Of a stretch of DNA of 7,079 nt, positions 1 to 6,989 are shown piece by piece (the stretch's first letter is position 1; each line of letters begins with the position of its first letter). The DNA comes from Paramuribaculum sp. Its GTDB lineage: Bacteria; Bacteroidota; Bacteroidia; Bacteroidales; Muribaculaceae. The position numbers and the translations under genes were made by a program. The notes below the pieces were generated by a model that was given only the letters and a program-made list of their open reading frames with translations, searched no databases and was not told the origin of the DNA. The stretch is from positions 1 to 7,079 of the forward strand of contig VSPV01000126.1 of NCBI GenBank assembly GCA_009775605.1, read 5' to 3'.

Positions 1-49
1 GGGCTGCCGTTTCATCAGTAATCATTATTACAAAATCACAACCCAAAAG

Positions 50-712
50 ATGATTATAGATCTTAAAGACATCAACAAGACTTATCCCGGAGCCGTTCCG
101 CTCCACGTTCTCAAGGATATAAATCTGTCCATCGACCGTGGCGAACTCGTTTCGATAATGGGTGCTTCCGGCTCCGGAAAGTCGACACTGCTGAATATCA
201 TAGGCATTCTCGATACATATGATTCCGGCGAATACTATCTTGACGGGGTAGAGATACGCAACCTCAGCGAGAACCGCGCCGCCGAACTCCGCAACAAACT
301 TATAGGATTCGTATTTCAGTCGTTCAATCTCATCAGCTATAAAGATGCGGTGGAGAATGTGGCCCTGCCGCTGTTCTATCAGGGAGTATCGCGCCGTAAG
401 CGCAACATGCTTGCCATGGAGCAGCTCGAACGTATGGGGCTTGCCGACCGTGCTCACCATCTGCCGGGCGAACTCTCCGGCGGCCAGAAGCAGCGTGTGG
501 CCATAGCCCGCGCGCTCATCACCAAGCCGTCGCTCATCCTTGCCGACGAACCTACCGGCGCCCTCGACTCCAAAACGTCGAAAGAGGTGATGGAGGTGTT
601 CCGCCAGCTCAATGCCGAAGGAATGACGATTGTCATCGTGACTCACGATCCCGGAGTGGGTGAGCAGACCAAACGCATAATCCGTATTTCCGACGGCCGA
701 ATAATTTCCTAA
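50..712 (+). CDS. ABC transporter ATP-binding protein, LolD/MacB type
   Basis: This is the cytoplasmic ATPase (220 aa) that powers the permeases encoded immediately downstream. The nucleotide-binding domain is complete: Walker A GASGSGKST at residues 38-46, Q-loop Gln90, signature LSGGQ at 142-146, Walker B LILADE at 162-167 with catalytic Glu167, D-loop GALD at 170-173, and switch His199. Length and the insert after the Q-loop (SFNLISYKDAVENV) fit the LolD/MacB/FtsE branch, whose members work with MacB-fold permeases on mechanotransmission-type export rather than solute import. The ATG at 50 gives the usual family N-terminus (MIIDLKDI, then the A-loop-region Tyr12). The frame stays open to the left edge, but the upstream codons do not look like family sequence. 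The stop is 3 bases before the next start, so translational coupling is likely. The family call is firm; the substrate is unknown. Confidence 0.96.
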   Translation: MIIDLKDINKTYPGAVPLHVLKDINLSIDRGELVSIMGASGSGKSTLLNIIGILDTYDSGEYYLDGVEIRNLSENRAAELRNKLIGFVFQSFNLISYKDAVENVALPLFYQGVSRRKRNMLAMEQLERMGLADRAHHLPGELSGGQKQRVAIARALITKPSLILADEPTGALDSKTSKEVMEVFRQLNAEGMTIVIVTHDPGVGEQTKRIIRISDGRIIS

Positions 713-715
713 GCG

Positions 716-1936
716 ATGATTGACCTTTTACTTGAGATAGGGCAGACGCTCAGCCACAATAAGCTTCGCACGGCCCTGACCGGCTTCGCTGTGATGTGGG
801 GTATATTCATGCTCATAATCCTCCTGGGTATGGGACACGGTGTGTTCAACGCCTTCAGCTATGATATGAGCGGCGACCGCACAAAATCCATCAACGTTTG
901 GGGCGGCATGACCACGAAGCCCTACAAGGGGTATCAGGAGAACCGGTACATCCCTCTTGAATATCAGGATATCTCCGCCATTGACCACGATGGCCGCGGT
1001 GTGATCCGAAAGGCAGTTGCCATAAAAGACCTTGACAGCGCCCAGGTGTCAACCCAGAAAGACTATATTACCGACCGTGTGTCGGGTGTTTTCCCGTCGG
1101 CAGCAAAGCTTGACCGGCTCAATATTACAAAAGGGCGGTTCATCAATGACAACGACCTCCTTCAGAAGCGCAAGGTGATCGTGCTCAACGAGCGCAGCGC
1201 GCGGATGCTCTTCGGCGAGGTTGAGGATGCAGTGGGAAAATATGTCAACGCCATGAAGCTCAGCTGGCAGGTGGTGGGCGTCTACAGTCACGACTGGCAG
1301 GATAACGCTTATGTGCCTTTCGAGACAGCCATGGCTCTCTCGGGCAGCAACGGCCGCGTCAGCACCATAAATGTACTGGCCCCCGACATGAAGACTCAGG
1401 AGGATGCCGATGCCGCGGAGAAGCTGGTAAAGACAACTCTTGCACGCGAGCATGAGTTTGACCCCACCGACAGCGGCGGCGTATATATCTGGAACCGTTT
1501 CACAGGCTATCTGCAGGGAATGACGGCAATGACTATTCTTGAGATGGCTATCTGGATTATCGGCATACTGACCATGCTTACGGGCATAGTGGGCGTAAGC
1601 AATATAATGTTTGTATCGGTGAAAGAGCGCACGCACGAGATCGGCATACGCCGTGCCATCGGCGCAAAGCCCCGTTCGATACTTATACAGATCATAACCG
1701 AGAGTGTGGCGCTTACGGCCCTGTTCGGCTACATAGGGATATTCTTCGGAATGTTGGTGCTCGCCGGCCTTGCCAAGGCATTTACCGGGATGGATTTTAT
1801 CCGAGATCCCTCGGTTACGCTTTCCATCGCGGTGGAGGTGACGGTGGTGCTGGTAGTTGCCGGCGCGTTTGCCGGGCTGTTCCCCGCTCTTAAGGCTACA
1901 AAGGTGAAACCCGTGGAGGCGCTTCGTGATGAATAA
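716..1936 (+). CDS. MacB-like ABC transporter permease, first of a pair
   Basis: Inner-membrane permease of 406 aa with MacB/FtsX/LolC architecture. TM1 lies at about residues 19-40, a large periplasmic domain at about 41-270 (MacB periplasmic core type), and three further helices at about 276-300, 328-352 and 369-391. A cytoplasmic segment between TM2 and TM3 carries VKERTHEIGIRRAIGAKP (302-319), the conserved element expected to contact the ATPase. The C-terminus PALKATKVKPVEAL (390-403) is also typical of the family. Unlike E. coli MacB there is no fused ATPase; that function is supplied by the gene 3 bases upstream. A second, divergent permease follows, so the likely assembly is a heterodimer as in LolCE. 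The ATG at 716 places TM1 as expected. What is transported cannot be told from the sequence. Confidence 0.94.
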   Translation: MIDLLLEIGQTLSHNKLRTALTGFAVMWGIFMLIILLGMGHGVFNAFSYDMSGDRTKSINVWGGMTTKPYKGYQENRYIPLEYQDISAIDHDGRGVIRKAVAIKDLDSAQVSTQKDYITDRVSGVFPSAAKLDRLNITKGRFINDNDLLQKRKVIVLNERSARMLFGEVEDAVGKYVNAMKLSWQVVGVYSHDWQDNAYVPFETAMALSGSNGRVSTINVLAPDMKTQEDADAAEKLVKTTLAREHEFDPTDSGGVYIWNRFTGYLQGMTAMTILEMAIWIIGILTMLTGIVGVSNIMFVSVKERTHEIGIRRAIGAKPRSILIQIITESVALTALFGYIGIFFGMLVLAGLAKAFTGMDFIRDPSVTLSIAVEVTVVLVVAGAFAGLFPALKATKVKPVEALRDE

Positions 1937-1965
1937 CCCGTTTGGAAATTAAGAGACGAAAAGAA

Positions 1966-3213
1966 ATGAAACTTCCCATATTCGATTCCGACAACTGGCG
2001 CGAGATATTCGCCACACTGTCGCGCAACAAGACCCGCACTTTTCTCACTGCCTTCGGCATATTCTGGGGAACGGCCATGCTCGGCCTCCTCTGGGGTGGC
2101 GCCGACGGCCTGCAGGGAATGCTGATGCGTAACTTCAACGGTTTCGCCACCAACATGGGCGCGACATTCGGAGGACGCACCACCAAATCCTACCGCGGAT
2201 TCAACAAAGGCACCACATGGAATCTCAACAGCACCGACGTGGCTCTTATCCGCCACTATGCCACGGATATAGACCTGTCATCCACAATGCTCCAGCTCAA
2301 CGGCACGTTCAAATACGGCACCAAATCAAAATCAGGTATGGTACAGGGCGTGGAATCTGATTTCTTCAGCATTCAGGTGCCGTTGCTCGTATCCGGGCGT
2401 CTTATCAACGCCTCTGACTGCGACAAGCATCTGAAGGTTGCAGTGATAGGCTCCAATGTGGCCGATGAACTGTTCGGAGGCAAGTCGCCGCTGGGTGAAT
2501 ACATTGAAATCAGCGGAATATATTTCAAGGTGATAGGGGTGGCCAGGCAGAAATCCGACGCAAGCATCGGCGGACGTCTTGACGACGGGGTGATTGTTCC
2601 CGGCCCGACCATGCAGACTGCCTATAACATCGGTAATAATATCGGCGTTTTTCTCTATACCGCCCGCGAAGGCAAGACCCCCTCGGACATACAGCCCGTA
2701 ATTAAGGCTGCCGTAAGAAAAAATCATCCCATCGACCCAACCGACGAAGACGCGTTCTGGTTCATGGATATTTCCGAACAGTTCAAAATGGTTGAGAATC
2801 TTTTCCTCGGAGTGAAGATCCTGGCCCTGTTCGTGGGTTTCGGCACCCTATTGGCCGGTGTGATAGGCGTGGGAAACATCATGTGGATTATCGTGAAGGA
2901 GCGCACCCAGGAGATAGGCATACGTCGCGCCATCGGCGCCAAGCCTGTCGACATCATCATTCAGATTCTTTCCGAGAGCATGGCGCTTACCTCAATAGCC
3001 GGTATCGGCGGAATATGTTTCGCTGCTCTCGTCCTTGCCGCGGTCGACAAGCTGACTTTCGACCCCGTGCTCGGCTCGGCGCATTTCCAGCTCGATTTCT
3101 CGAGTGCCGTGATAATTCTTGTGCTCTTCCTTGTGCTCGGCACCGCCGCCGGAATCATTCCGTCAGTGAAAGCAATGCGCATCAAACCTATTGAAGCAAT
3201 TAACGATAAATAA
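1966..3213 (+). CDS. MacB-like ABC transporter permease, second of a pair
   Basis: Inner-membrane permease of 415 aa, paralogous to the preceding gene. TM1 is at about residues 25-46, the periplasmic domain at about 47-278, and further helices at about 281-308, 338-360 and 379-400. The ATPase-contact segment VKERTQEIGIRRAIGAKP (310-327) is nearly identical to that of its neighbour, and both proteins share a TKxYxG motif early in the periplasmic domain. I chose the ATG at 1966, giving MKLPIFDSDNWREIFATL, which is the usual beginning of this subfamily. A longer reading from a TTG at 1942 would add eight basic residues (MEIKRRKE) and overlap a purine-rich spacer that looks like the translation initiation region. 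The spacer from the previous stop is 29 bases, consistent with one operon. The protein probably pairs with the first permease rather than acting alone. Confidence 0.94.
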   Translation: MKLPIFDSDNWREIFATLSRNKTRTFLTAFGIFWGTAMLGLLWGGADGLQGMLMRNFNGFATNMGATFGGRTTKSYRGFNKGTTWNLNSTDVALIRHYATDIDLSSTMLQLNGTFKYGTKSKSGMVQGVESDFFSIQVPLLVSGRLINASDCDKHLKVAVIGSNVADELFGGKSPLGEYIEISGIYFKVIGVARQKSDASIGGRLDDGVIVPGPTMQTAYNIGNNIGVFLYTAREGKTPSDIQPVIKAAVRKNHPIDPTDEDAFWFMDISEQFKMVENLFLGVKILALFVGFGTLLAGVIGVGNIMWIIVKERTQEIGIRRAIGAKPVDIIIQILSESMALTSIAGIGGICFAALVLAAVDKLTFDPVLGSAHFQLDFSSAVIILVLFLVLGTAAGIIPSVKAMRIKPIEAINDK

Positions 3214-3234
3214 TAACCGACATCATAAACTGAA

Positions 3235-4338
3235 ATGAAAAAGTTTTTTAAGATTCTGATCTGGATTCTGGTAGGAGCGCTGTTCATAGGCACTTTCGTT
3301 TACCTCTATTTCAATTCCAAACCCAAGCAGACACAGTATGAACTCGTAACGCCCGACAGCGGCAATATAGAACGCACCACGGTACTCACCGGAAAAATCG
3401 AGCCGAGGGACGAGATTGAAATCAAGCCCCAGATTTCGGGTATCATTTCCAAGATTAACGTGGAGCCTGGCGATGTGGTGAAGGAAGGCGATATCATAGC
3501 TGAAATCAAGGTGATTCCCGACGCTTCACAGCTATCCTCAGCCGAGGGACGCGTCAGCTCCGCCAAGATCAATCTTGAGGATGCGCGCCTGAAGCATGAG
3601 CGCAACGAGGCTCTCTTCTCTCGCAAGGTGATAAGCCGCGAGGAATACGAGAATACCCTTACGGCCTACGAGAACGCCCGCCAGGAGCTTGCTTCGGCTC
3701 AGGATGCCGTCAATATCGTGCGTCAGGGAGTGTCGCGCTACAACGCCTCGGCAAGCAACACTCAGGTGCGCGCCACAATCGACGGCCTTGTGCTCGACGT
3801 TCCCGTCAAGGTGGGAACATCGGTAATCCAGTCTAACACCTTCAACGACGGAACAACCGTGGCTACCATCGCAGATATGTCCAATCTTATCTTCAAGGGT
3901 ACTGTGGATGAGACCGAGGTGGGCCAGCTCCGCACCGGCATGCCTGTGGCTATCACCATCGGCGCTCTTCCCGACCTGAAGCCGTCGGCCGAAATAGAGT
4001 ATATCGCTCCCAAGGGAACGGAGTCGAGCGGCGCGAACACCTTCGAGGTAAAAGCCGCGCTTAAGGTCGACTCAACCGCCACGCTCCGCGCCGGCTACAG
4101 CGCCAACGCCACCGTGACGCTGAACCGTTCGGAAGGTGTGATGCGCGTGCCTGAAAGCGTGGTTGAGTTTGCCGGTGACAGCACTTTTGTTTACCTGCTC
4201 ACCGACACTGTGCCTGAAATGAAGTTCAAACGCACCCCCATCGTGACCGGAGTATCCGACGGTATCAACATAGAGGTGAAGAGCGGCCTTGACAAGAAGA
4301 GCCGTCTGCGCGGTGCCGAAAAGACCGAAGCCAACTAA
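3235..4338 (+). CDS. HlyD/MacA-type periplasmic adaptor (membrane fusion protein)
   Basis: Periplasmic adaptor of 367 aa joining the inner-membrane transporter to the outer-membrane channel. Residues 5-26 form an N-terminal membrane anchor after a short basic start (MKKFFK); no lipobox is seen, so it is probably an uncleaved signal anchor. Two lipoyl halves follow at about 62-92 (GIISKINVEPGDVVKEGDII) and 176-213 (RATIDGLVLDVPVKVGTSV), separated by an alpha-helical hairpin at about 100-172 rich in Glu, Arg, Ala and Gln. A beta-barrel domain lies at about 215-297 and a membrane-proximal domain at about 300-352. This order is standard for MacA/HlyD adaptors of ABC and RND pumps; the flanking MacB-like permeases and TolC-like gene favour the ABC type. 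The gene begins 21 bases after the permease stop. The tail is charged (GLDKKSRLRGAEKTEAN). Confidence 0.94.
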   Translation: MKKFFKILIWILVGALFIGTFVYLYFNSKPKQTQYELVTPDSGNIERTTVLTGKIEPRDEIEIKPQISGIISKINVEPGDVVKEGDIIAEIKVIPDASQLSSAEGRVSSAKINLEDARLKHERNEALFSRKVISREEYENTLTAYENARQELASAQDAVNIVRQGVSRYNASASNTQVRATIDGLVLDVPVKVGTSVIQSNTFNDGTTVATIADMSNLIFKGTVDETEVGQLRTGMPVAITIGALPDLKPSAEIEYIAPKGTESSGANTFEVKAALKVDSTATLRAGYSANATVTLNRSEGVMRVPESVVEFAGDSTFVYLLTDTVPEMKFKRTPIVTGVSDGINIEVKSGLDKKSRLRGAEKTEAN

Positions 4339-4367
4339 ATCAGTAATCAATCACAACAACTGACACA

Positions 4368-5669
4368 ATGATGAAAACAATATATCTGGCGGCCGCGATG
4401 GCTTTCGGAACCGTGCTGACAGCCGGAGCTACCGGGGCATGGAGTCTCGACAGCTGTATAAACCACGCTGTGCAGCACAATATCAACGTGCGTTCGCGCA
4501 TACTCCAGCAGCGTTCCGCCGAGCTTGAGATCACCGAGGCCAAGGATGCCTTCCTGCCGCAGGTGTCGGCGGGAGCGTCGCAGGGCTTCAGTTTCGGCCG
4601 AGGACTTACCGCCAACAACACTTACGCCAACCGCAATACGCAGCAGACCGGCTTCTCGGCCGATATGTCGCTGCCCCTTTTCCAGGGCCTTTCAAGAGTG
4701 AAACGTCTGGACTATGCCAATGCCAACCTCCGCGCCATGGTGGAAGAGACCGAGTCGGCCAAGGACGATATTACGCTCAACGTGATTTCACAGTATCTCC
4801 AGGTGCTGTATTACGGCGAGATTTATGATGTGGCCTGCCATCAGCTCGAGCTGTCGCAGGTGGAGCTTAACCGCCGGGAAGTGCTTCTGGAAAACGGCAA
4901 GATACCCGAACTGGACCTTGTGCAGGCCCGCTCGCAGGTGGCCCAGGACGAACTCAGCAAGGTGAATGCCGCCAACAACCGCGTGCTCGCTCTGGTGGAC
5001 CTCGCGCAGCTTCTTCAGCTTGAGGATGTGGAAGGCTTCGATATCCAGCCTTTGAAAGACACTGATATGCCGCTGCTCTCGGCCGAAACGGTTTATGAGA
5101 ACGCTCTTGTAAACAACCATTCGATGCGCGCCGCCCGTCTTAGTCTGGAGGCGGCCCGCAAGAATATCTCGGTGGCAAAGACCGGCTATCTGCCTACGCT
5201 TTCTTTCGGAGCCGGACTCTCCACCGGTTCCTATCGTCTTGTAGGTGAGGAAAACACTCCGTTCCACCGCCAGATGAGCACCAACTTCACCAAGAGCCTT
5301 AGCTTCTCCCTGCGCATTCCTCTGTTTGATGCTTTCAGCACCCGCAATTCCGTAAGGCGCGCGCGAATTCAGGAATTCAACTCAAGGCTGCAGCTCGACG
5401 ACGCGCGTCAGCGCCTCTACAAGGCCATACAGCAGGCCTATTATCAAGCTACGGCTGCCGACAAGCGCCGCGAGGCCGCGGGTGTGGCACTTGAAGCTAC
5501 CAAGGAAGCCCTTTCGGCCATGACCGAAAAATATAACTTTGGCCGGGCCAATGCCACAGAATTCGAAGAGGCCAAGACCAACTACATCCGGGCCGCTTCC
5601 GAACTCGTGCAGGCCAAATACGAGGCCATGCTGAGAATGCGCATACTCGAATTCTACAACAAAAATTAA
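4368..5669 (+). CDS. TolC family outer-membrane efflux channel
   Basis: Outer-membrane factor of 433 aa. The N-terminal 24 residues look like a Sec signal peptide (hydrophobic run LAAAMAFGTVL, likely cleavage near ATGA/W). The mature part shows the twofold repeat of the TolC fold: FLPQVSAGASQG (62-73) with PLFQG (103-107) in the first half is matched by YLPTLSFGAGLS (274-285) with PLFDAFSTRN (318-327) in the second. Between and after these are long helical, Ala/Gln/Glu-rich stretches that would build the periplasmic tunnel. Length is normal for Bacteroidota members. It would form a trimer that docks with the adaptor encoded 29 bases upstream. Two adjacent ATG codons (4368 and 4371) could both serve as start; the difference is one Met. 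It is the last gene before a strong inverted repeat, so it is probably the end of the pump operon. Confidence 0.94.
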   Translation: MMKTIYLAAAMAFGTVLTAGATGAWSLDSCINHAVQHNINVRSRILQQRSAELEITEAKDAFLPQVSAGASQGFSFGRGLTANNTYANRNTQQTGFSADMSLPLFQGLSRVKRLDYANANLRAMVEETESAKDDITLNVISQYLQVLYYGEIYDVACHQLELSQVELNRREVLLENGKIPELDLVQARSQVAQDELSKVNAANNRVLALVDLAQLLQLEDVEGFDIQPLKDTDMPLLSAETVYENALVNNHSMRAARLSLEAARKNISVAKTGYLPTLSFGAGLSTGSYRLVGEENTPFHRQMSTNFTKSLSFSLRIPLFDAFSTRNSVRRARIQEFNSRLQLDDARQRLYKAIQQAYYQATAADKRREAAGVALEATKEALSAMTEKYNFGRANATEFEEAKTNYIRAASELVQAKYEAMLRMRILEFYNKN

Positions 5670-5685
5670 AGTCTCTAAATATTGG

Positions 5686-5722
5686 CCGGTGTGTTCTTTG
5701 CCCGTAGTGAAGAACACACCGG
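5686..5722 (+). terminator. Perfect 13-bp inverted repeat after the efflux operon, probable terminator
   Basis: CCGGTGTGTTCTT (5686-5698) and its exact reverse complement AAGAACACACCGG (5710-5722) flank an 11-base spacer. In RNA, G-U and C-G pairs could extend the stem both into the loop (5699-5701 with 5707-5709) and outward (5683-5685 with 5723-5725). It begins 17 bases after the channel gene stop, a typical place for a terminator. The following bases TTACATTAT are only moderately T-rich, with no clean T tract, so it may be an inefficient terminator, an mRNA 3' stabiliser, or a dyad operator for a DNA-binding protein. The extended GTG start (5689) of the next frame would fall inside this stem, which argues against that start. 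Confidence 0.55.
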
Positions 5723-5748
5723 TTACATTATGGAGCGATAGCCACAGA

Positions 5749-6828
5749 ATGCGTATGATGAATAAAAGAATTTCAACAGGCTTGTACTCGCTGATAGTAT
5801 GTATGATGCTCTTTTCCGCAGATTGCTTTTCGGCGGGAGCGGTCAATATTGTGACTTATTCTGTATCCGATAGCGCGTTTACTTCCTCAAAGGAGCTTGA
5901 AATGCAGTATAAAAGCATATCGAATGAAGAAAACAGAGTCAGAATTACATTTGAATTTAAAAGTGGCGGCATACCTTTTACAATCTATGGGGCCGAATGG
6001 ATAAATGGAGACAGCGTATATGCTCCTCTGGAGCCTTTTTCGCTTATTGCCCGGCCAAAAGAGGTCAGCGGTAAAAATGCAAAATGGGTAATCTCCCTTG
6101 ACTTTCCTTTTTCTGATTCATTTGATGAGAGGGATGCCCTGGTTCTTAGTACTGACAAAGGGGTAGTACGATGTCCTACATCCTCGGAAGGGGAACTTAT
6201 AGAGACCATAGACCTTCTTCGCAGTGACTATGAGAAACAGGTTTCAGTATCAAAAAAGAGTTCCCGAAGGGCATGGTTTATATTGTCGCTCACTCTTATC
6301 GGTGTGGCCGTAATAGGCTGCCTGTCGTTTGTGGCAATCCGGCGCAGATTTATCCGGAAGCGCAGGGAGATTGAAGAACTGTCCATGCTTATATCGGAGA
6401 GAACCGACCGTAACCATGAGCTGGAAACGAAAGTGAATGCTCTGTATGGTAGCCGTCTTGACACCCTCAATATGCTTTGCAATGAATATTTTGAAAAGAA
6501 TGAGTCTGAAAAGATGAAGCTTTCGCTCTATAATGAAGTGGAAAAACATATACTGGCGTTACGGGATTCGAAGAGCATAGCAGAGCTGGAGACCATTGTA
6601 AACTCCTATCTTGACAATATCCTTGTCAGGGTCAAAGAGCAGTTACCTCAACTTGGCCGCAGGGATCTGGCGTTCCTCACATATCTTTATGCCGGGTTCT
6701 CTCCACGGGCCATATGTATATTCACGGATATAAAAATCAAGAATTTTTATAATCGCCGGAGCCGTCTCAGAGAACGTATCCTTTCTTCCGATGCTCCCGA
6801 CAAAGATTTTTTCATTTCTAAAATATGA
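5749..6828 (+). CDS. Putative transmembrane one-component regulator with C-terminal LuxR/sigma-4-like HTH
   Basis: Protein of 359 aa from the ATG at 5749 (in-frame ATGs at 5755 and 5758 are alternatives). A signal sequence (hydrophobic GLYSLIVCMMLFSA, likely cleavage after CFSA) leads into a periplasmic region of about 145 residues with alternating hydrophobic patterns suggesting beta strands; it matches no domain I can name. One membrane helix lies at about 175-197 (AWFILSLTLIGVAVIGCLSF), followed by basic residues and a likely coiled coil at about 198-235. A helical linker then leads to a helix-turn-helix at about 300-345: GRRDLAFLTYLYAGFSPRAI followed by the basic helix KIKNFYNRRSRLRERI, reminiscent of LuxR/sigma region 4. 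I recognise this tail as recurrent in Bacteroidales membrane proteins, but function is inferred. No kinase or receiver domain is present. Base composition is visibly lower in GC than the pump genes. It may sense envelope signals and regulate the adjacent operon. Confidence 0.75.
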   Translation: MRMMNKRISTGLYSLIVCMMLFSADCFSAGAVNIVTYSVSDSAFTSSKELEMQYKSISNEENRVRITFEFKSGGIPFTIYGAEWINGDSVYAPLEPFSLIARPKEVSGKNAKWVISLDFPFSDSFDERDALVLSTDKGVVRCPTSSEGELIETIDLLRSDYEKQVSVSKKSSRRAWFILSLTLIGVAVIGCLSFVAIRRRFIRKRREIEELSMLISERTDRNHELETKVNALYGSRLDTLNMLCNEYFEKNESEKMKLSLYNEVEKHILALRDSKSIAELETIVNSYLDNILVRVKEQLPQLGRRDLAFLTYLYAGFSPRAICIFTDIKIKNFYNRRSRLRERILSSDAPDKDFFISKI

Positions 6829-6849
6829 CCGTAACAGGCTGATTTACAT

Positions 6850-6877
6850 GGTGAGGAATTAGCGAGGAATCCTCACC
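6850..6877. repeat. 8-bp perfect inverted repeat downstream of the regulator gene
   Basis: GGTGAGGA (6850-6857) pairs with TCCTCACC (6870-6877) around a 12-base spacer. One T-T mismatch outside the stem is followed by two further pairs (C6847-A6848 with T6879-G6880). The sequence GAGGAAT also occurs twice directly (6853-6859 and 6864-6870), offering alternative pairing. There is no T tract after it, so it is not a terminator by itself. It could be a 3' UTR stem or a protein-binding dyad. Confidence 0.45.
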
Positions 6878-6897
6878 TTGATTATCAGATGGTTATG

Positions 6898-6930
6898 AGC
6901 CGGAATGAGGACAAATCCACCGGCTTTTTT
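6898..6930 (+). terminator. Rho-independent terminator of the regulator gene
   Basis: AGCCGG (6898-6903) pairs with CCGGCT (6920-6925). An upper stem GGA/TCC (6909-6911 with 6916-6918) closes a CAAA loop, with a small asymmetric interior loop between the two stems. The hairpin runs straight into six T residues (6925-6930). It starts 69 bases after the regulator stop codon, is in the correct orientation, and separates that gene from the promoter that follows. Confidence 0.8.
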
Positions 6931-6931
6931 C

Positions 6932-6962
6932 TTGCGGATAGATAATGACGGGGCTAATTTTG
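6932..6962 (+). promoter_or_regulatory. Bacteroidales-type promoter (-33 TTG, -7 TAATTTTG)
   Basis: TAATTTTG (6955-6962) matches the Bacteroidetes -7 consensus TAnnTTTG exactly. TTG (6932-6934) lies 20 bases upstream, the usual spacing for the -33 element (consensus TTTG, here CTTG). It sits immediately after the terminator and points to the right. Transcription would be expected to start around 6968-6972. This implies a new transcription unit that mostly lies outside the window. Confidence 0.65.
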
Positions 6963-6989
6963 CAGCATTGGATATAAAATTTATTACAC

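Noticed and set aside
1049..1636. Long minus-strand open frame (195 codons) opposite the first permease
   Set aside because: It is antisense to a convincing MacB-like gene, has no recognisable domain, and is explained by the codon bias of the + strand gene.
1942..1965. Extended start of the second permease at a TTG codon (MEIKRRKE...)
   Set aside because: It adds only a basic stretch over a purine-rich spacer. The ATG at 1966 gives the N-terminus expected for the family and a normal intergenic gap.
1507..2960. Two minus-strand frames (1507-1695 and 2724-2960) sharing an APMARRMPIS motif, suggesting a repeated small protein
   Set aside because: The shared motif is just the antisense reading of the conserved ATPase-contact segment (EIGIRRAIGA) in the two permease paralogues.
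2883..3194. Overlapping + strand frame (103 codons) within the second permease
   Set aside because: It is rich in Arg and His with no domain signature, and is entirely inside a solid permease reading frame.
4788..5267. Minus-strand open frame (159 codons) opposite the TolC gene
   Set aside because: It lies wholly within a well-supported channel gene, and its composition is that of a reverse-strand shadow.
5697..5731. Promoter for the regulator with TTTG (5697-5700) as -33 and TACATTAT (5724-5731) as -7
   Set aside because: The -7 box departs from TAnnTTTG at its last two positions, the spacing of 23 bases is too long, and the elements lie within the hairpin. The regulator's promoter remains unidentified.
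5689..5748. Extended start of the regulator at a GTG codon (MCSLPVVKNT...)
   Set aside because: The GTG lies inside the left arm of the perfect inverted repeat, and the added 20 residues would precede a clear signal peptide start. The ATGs at 5749-5758 are better placed.
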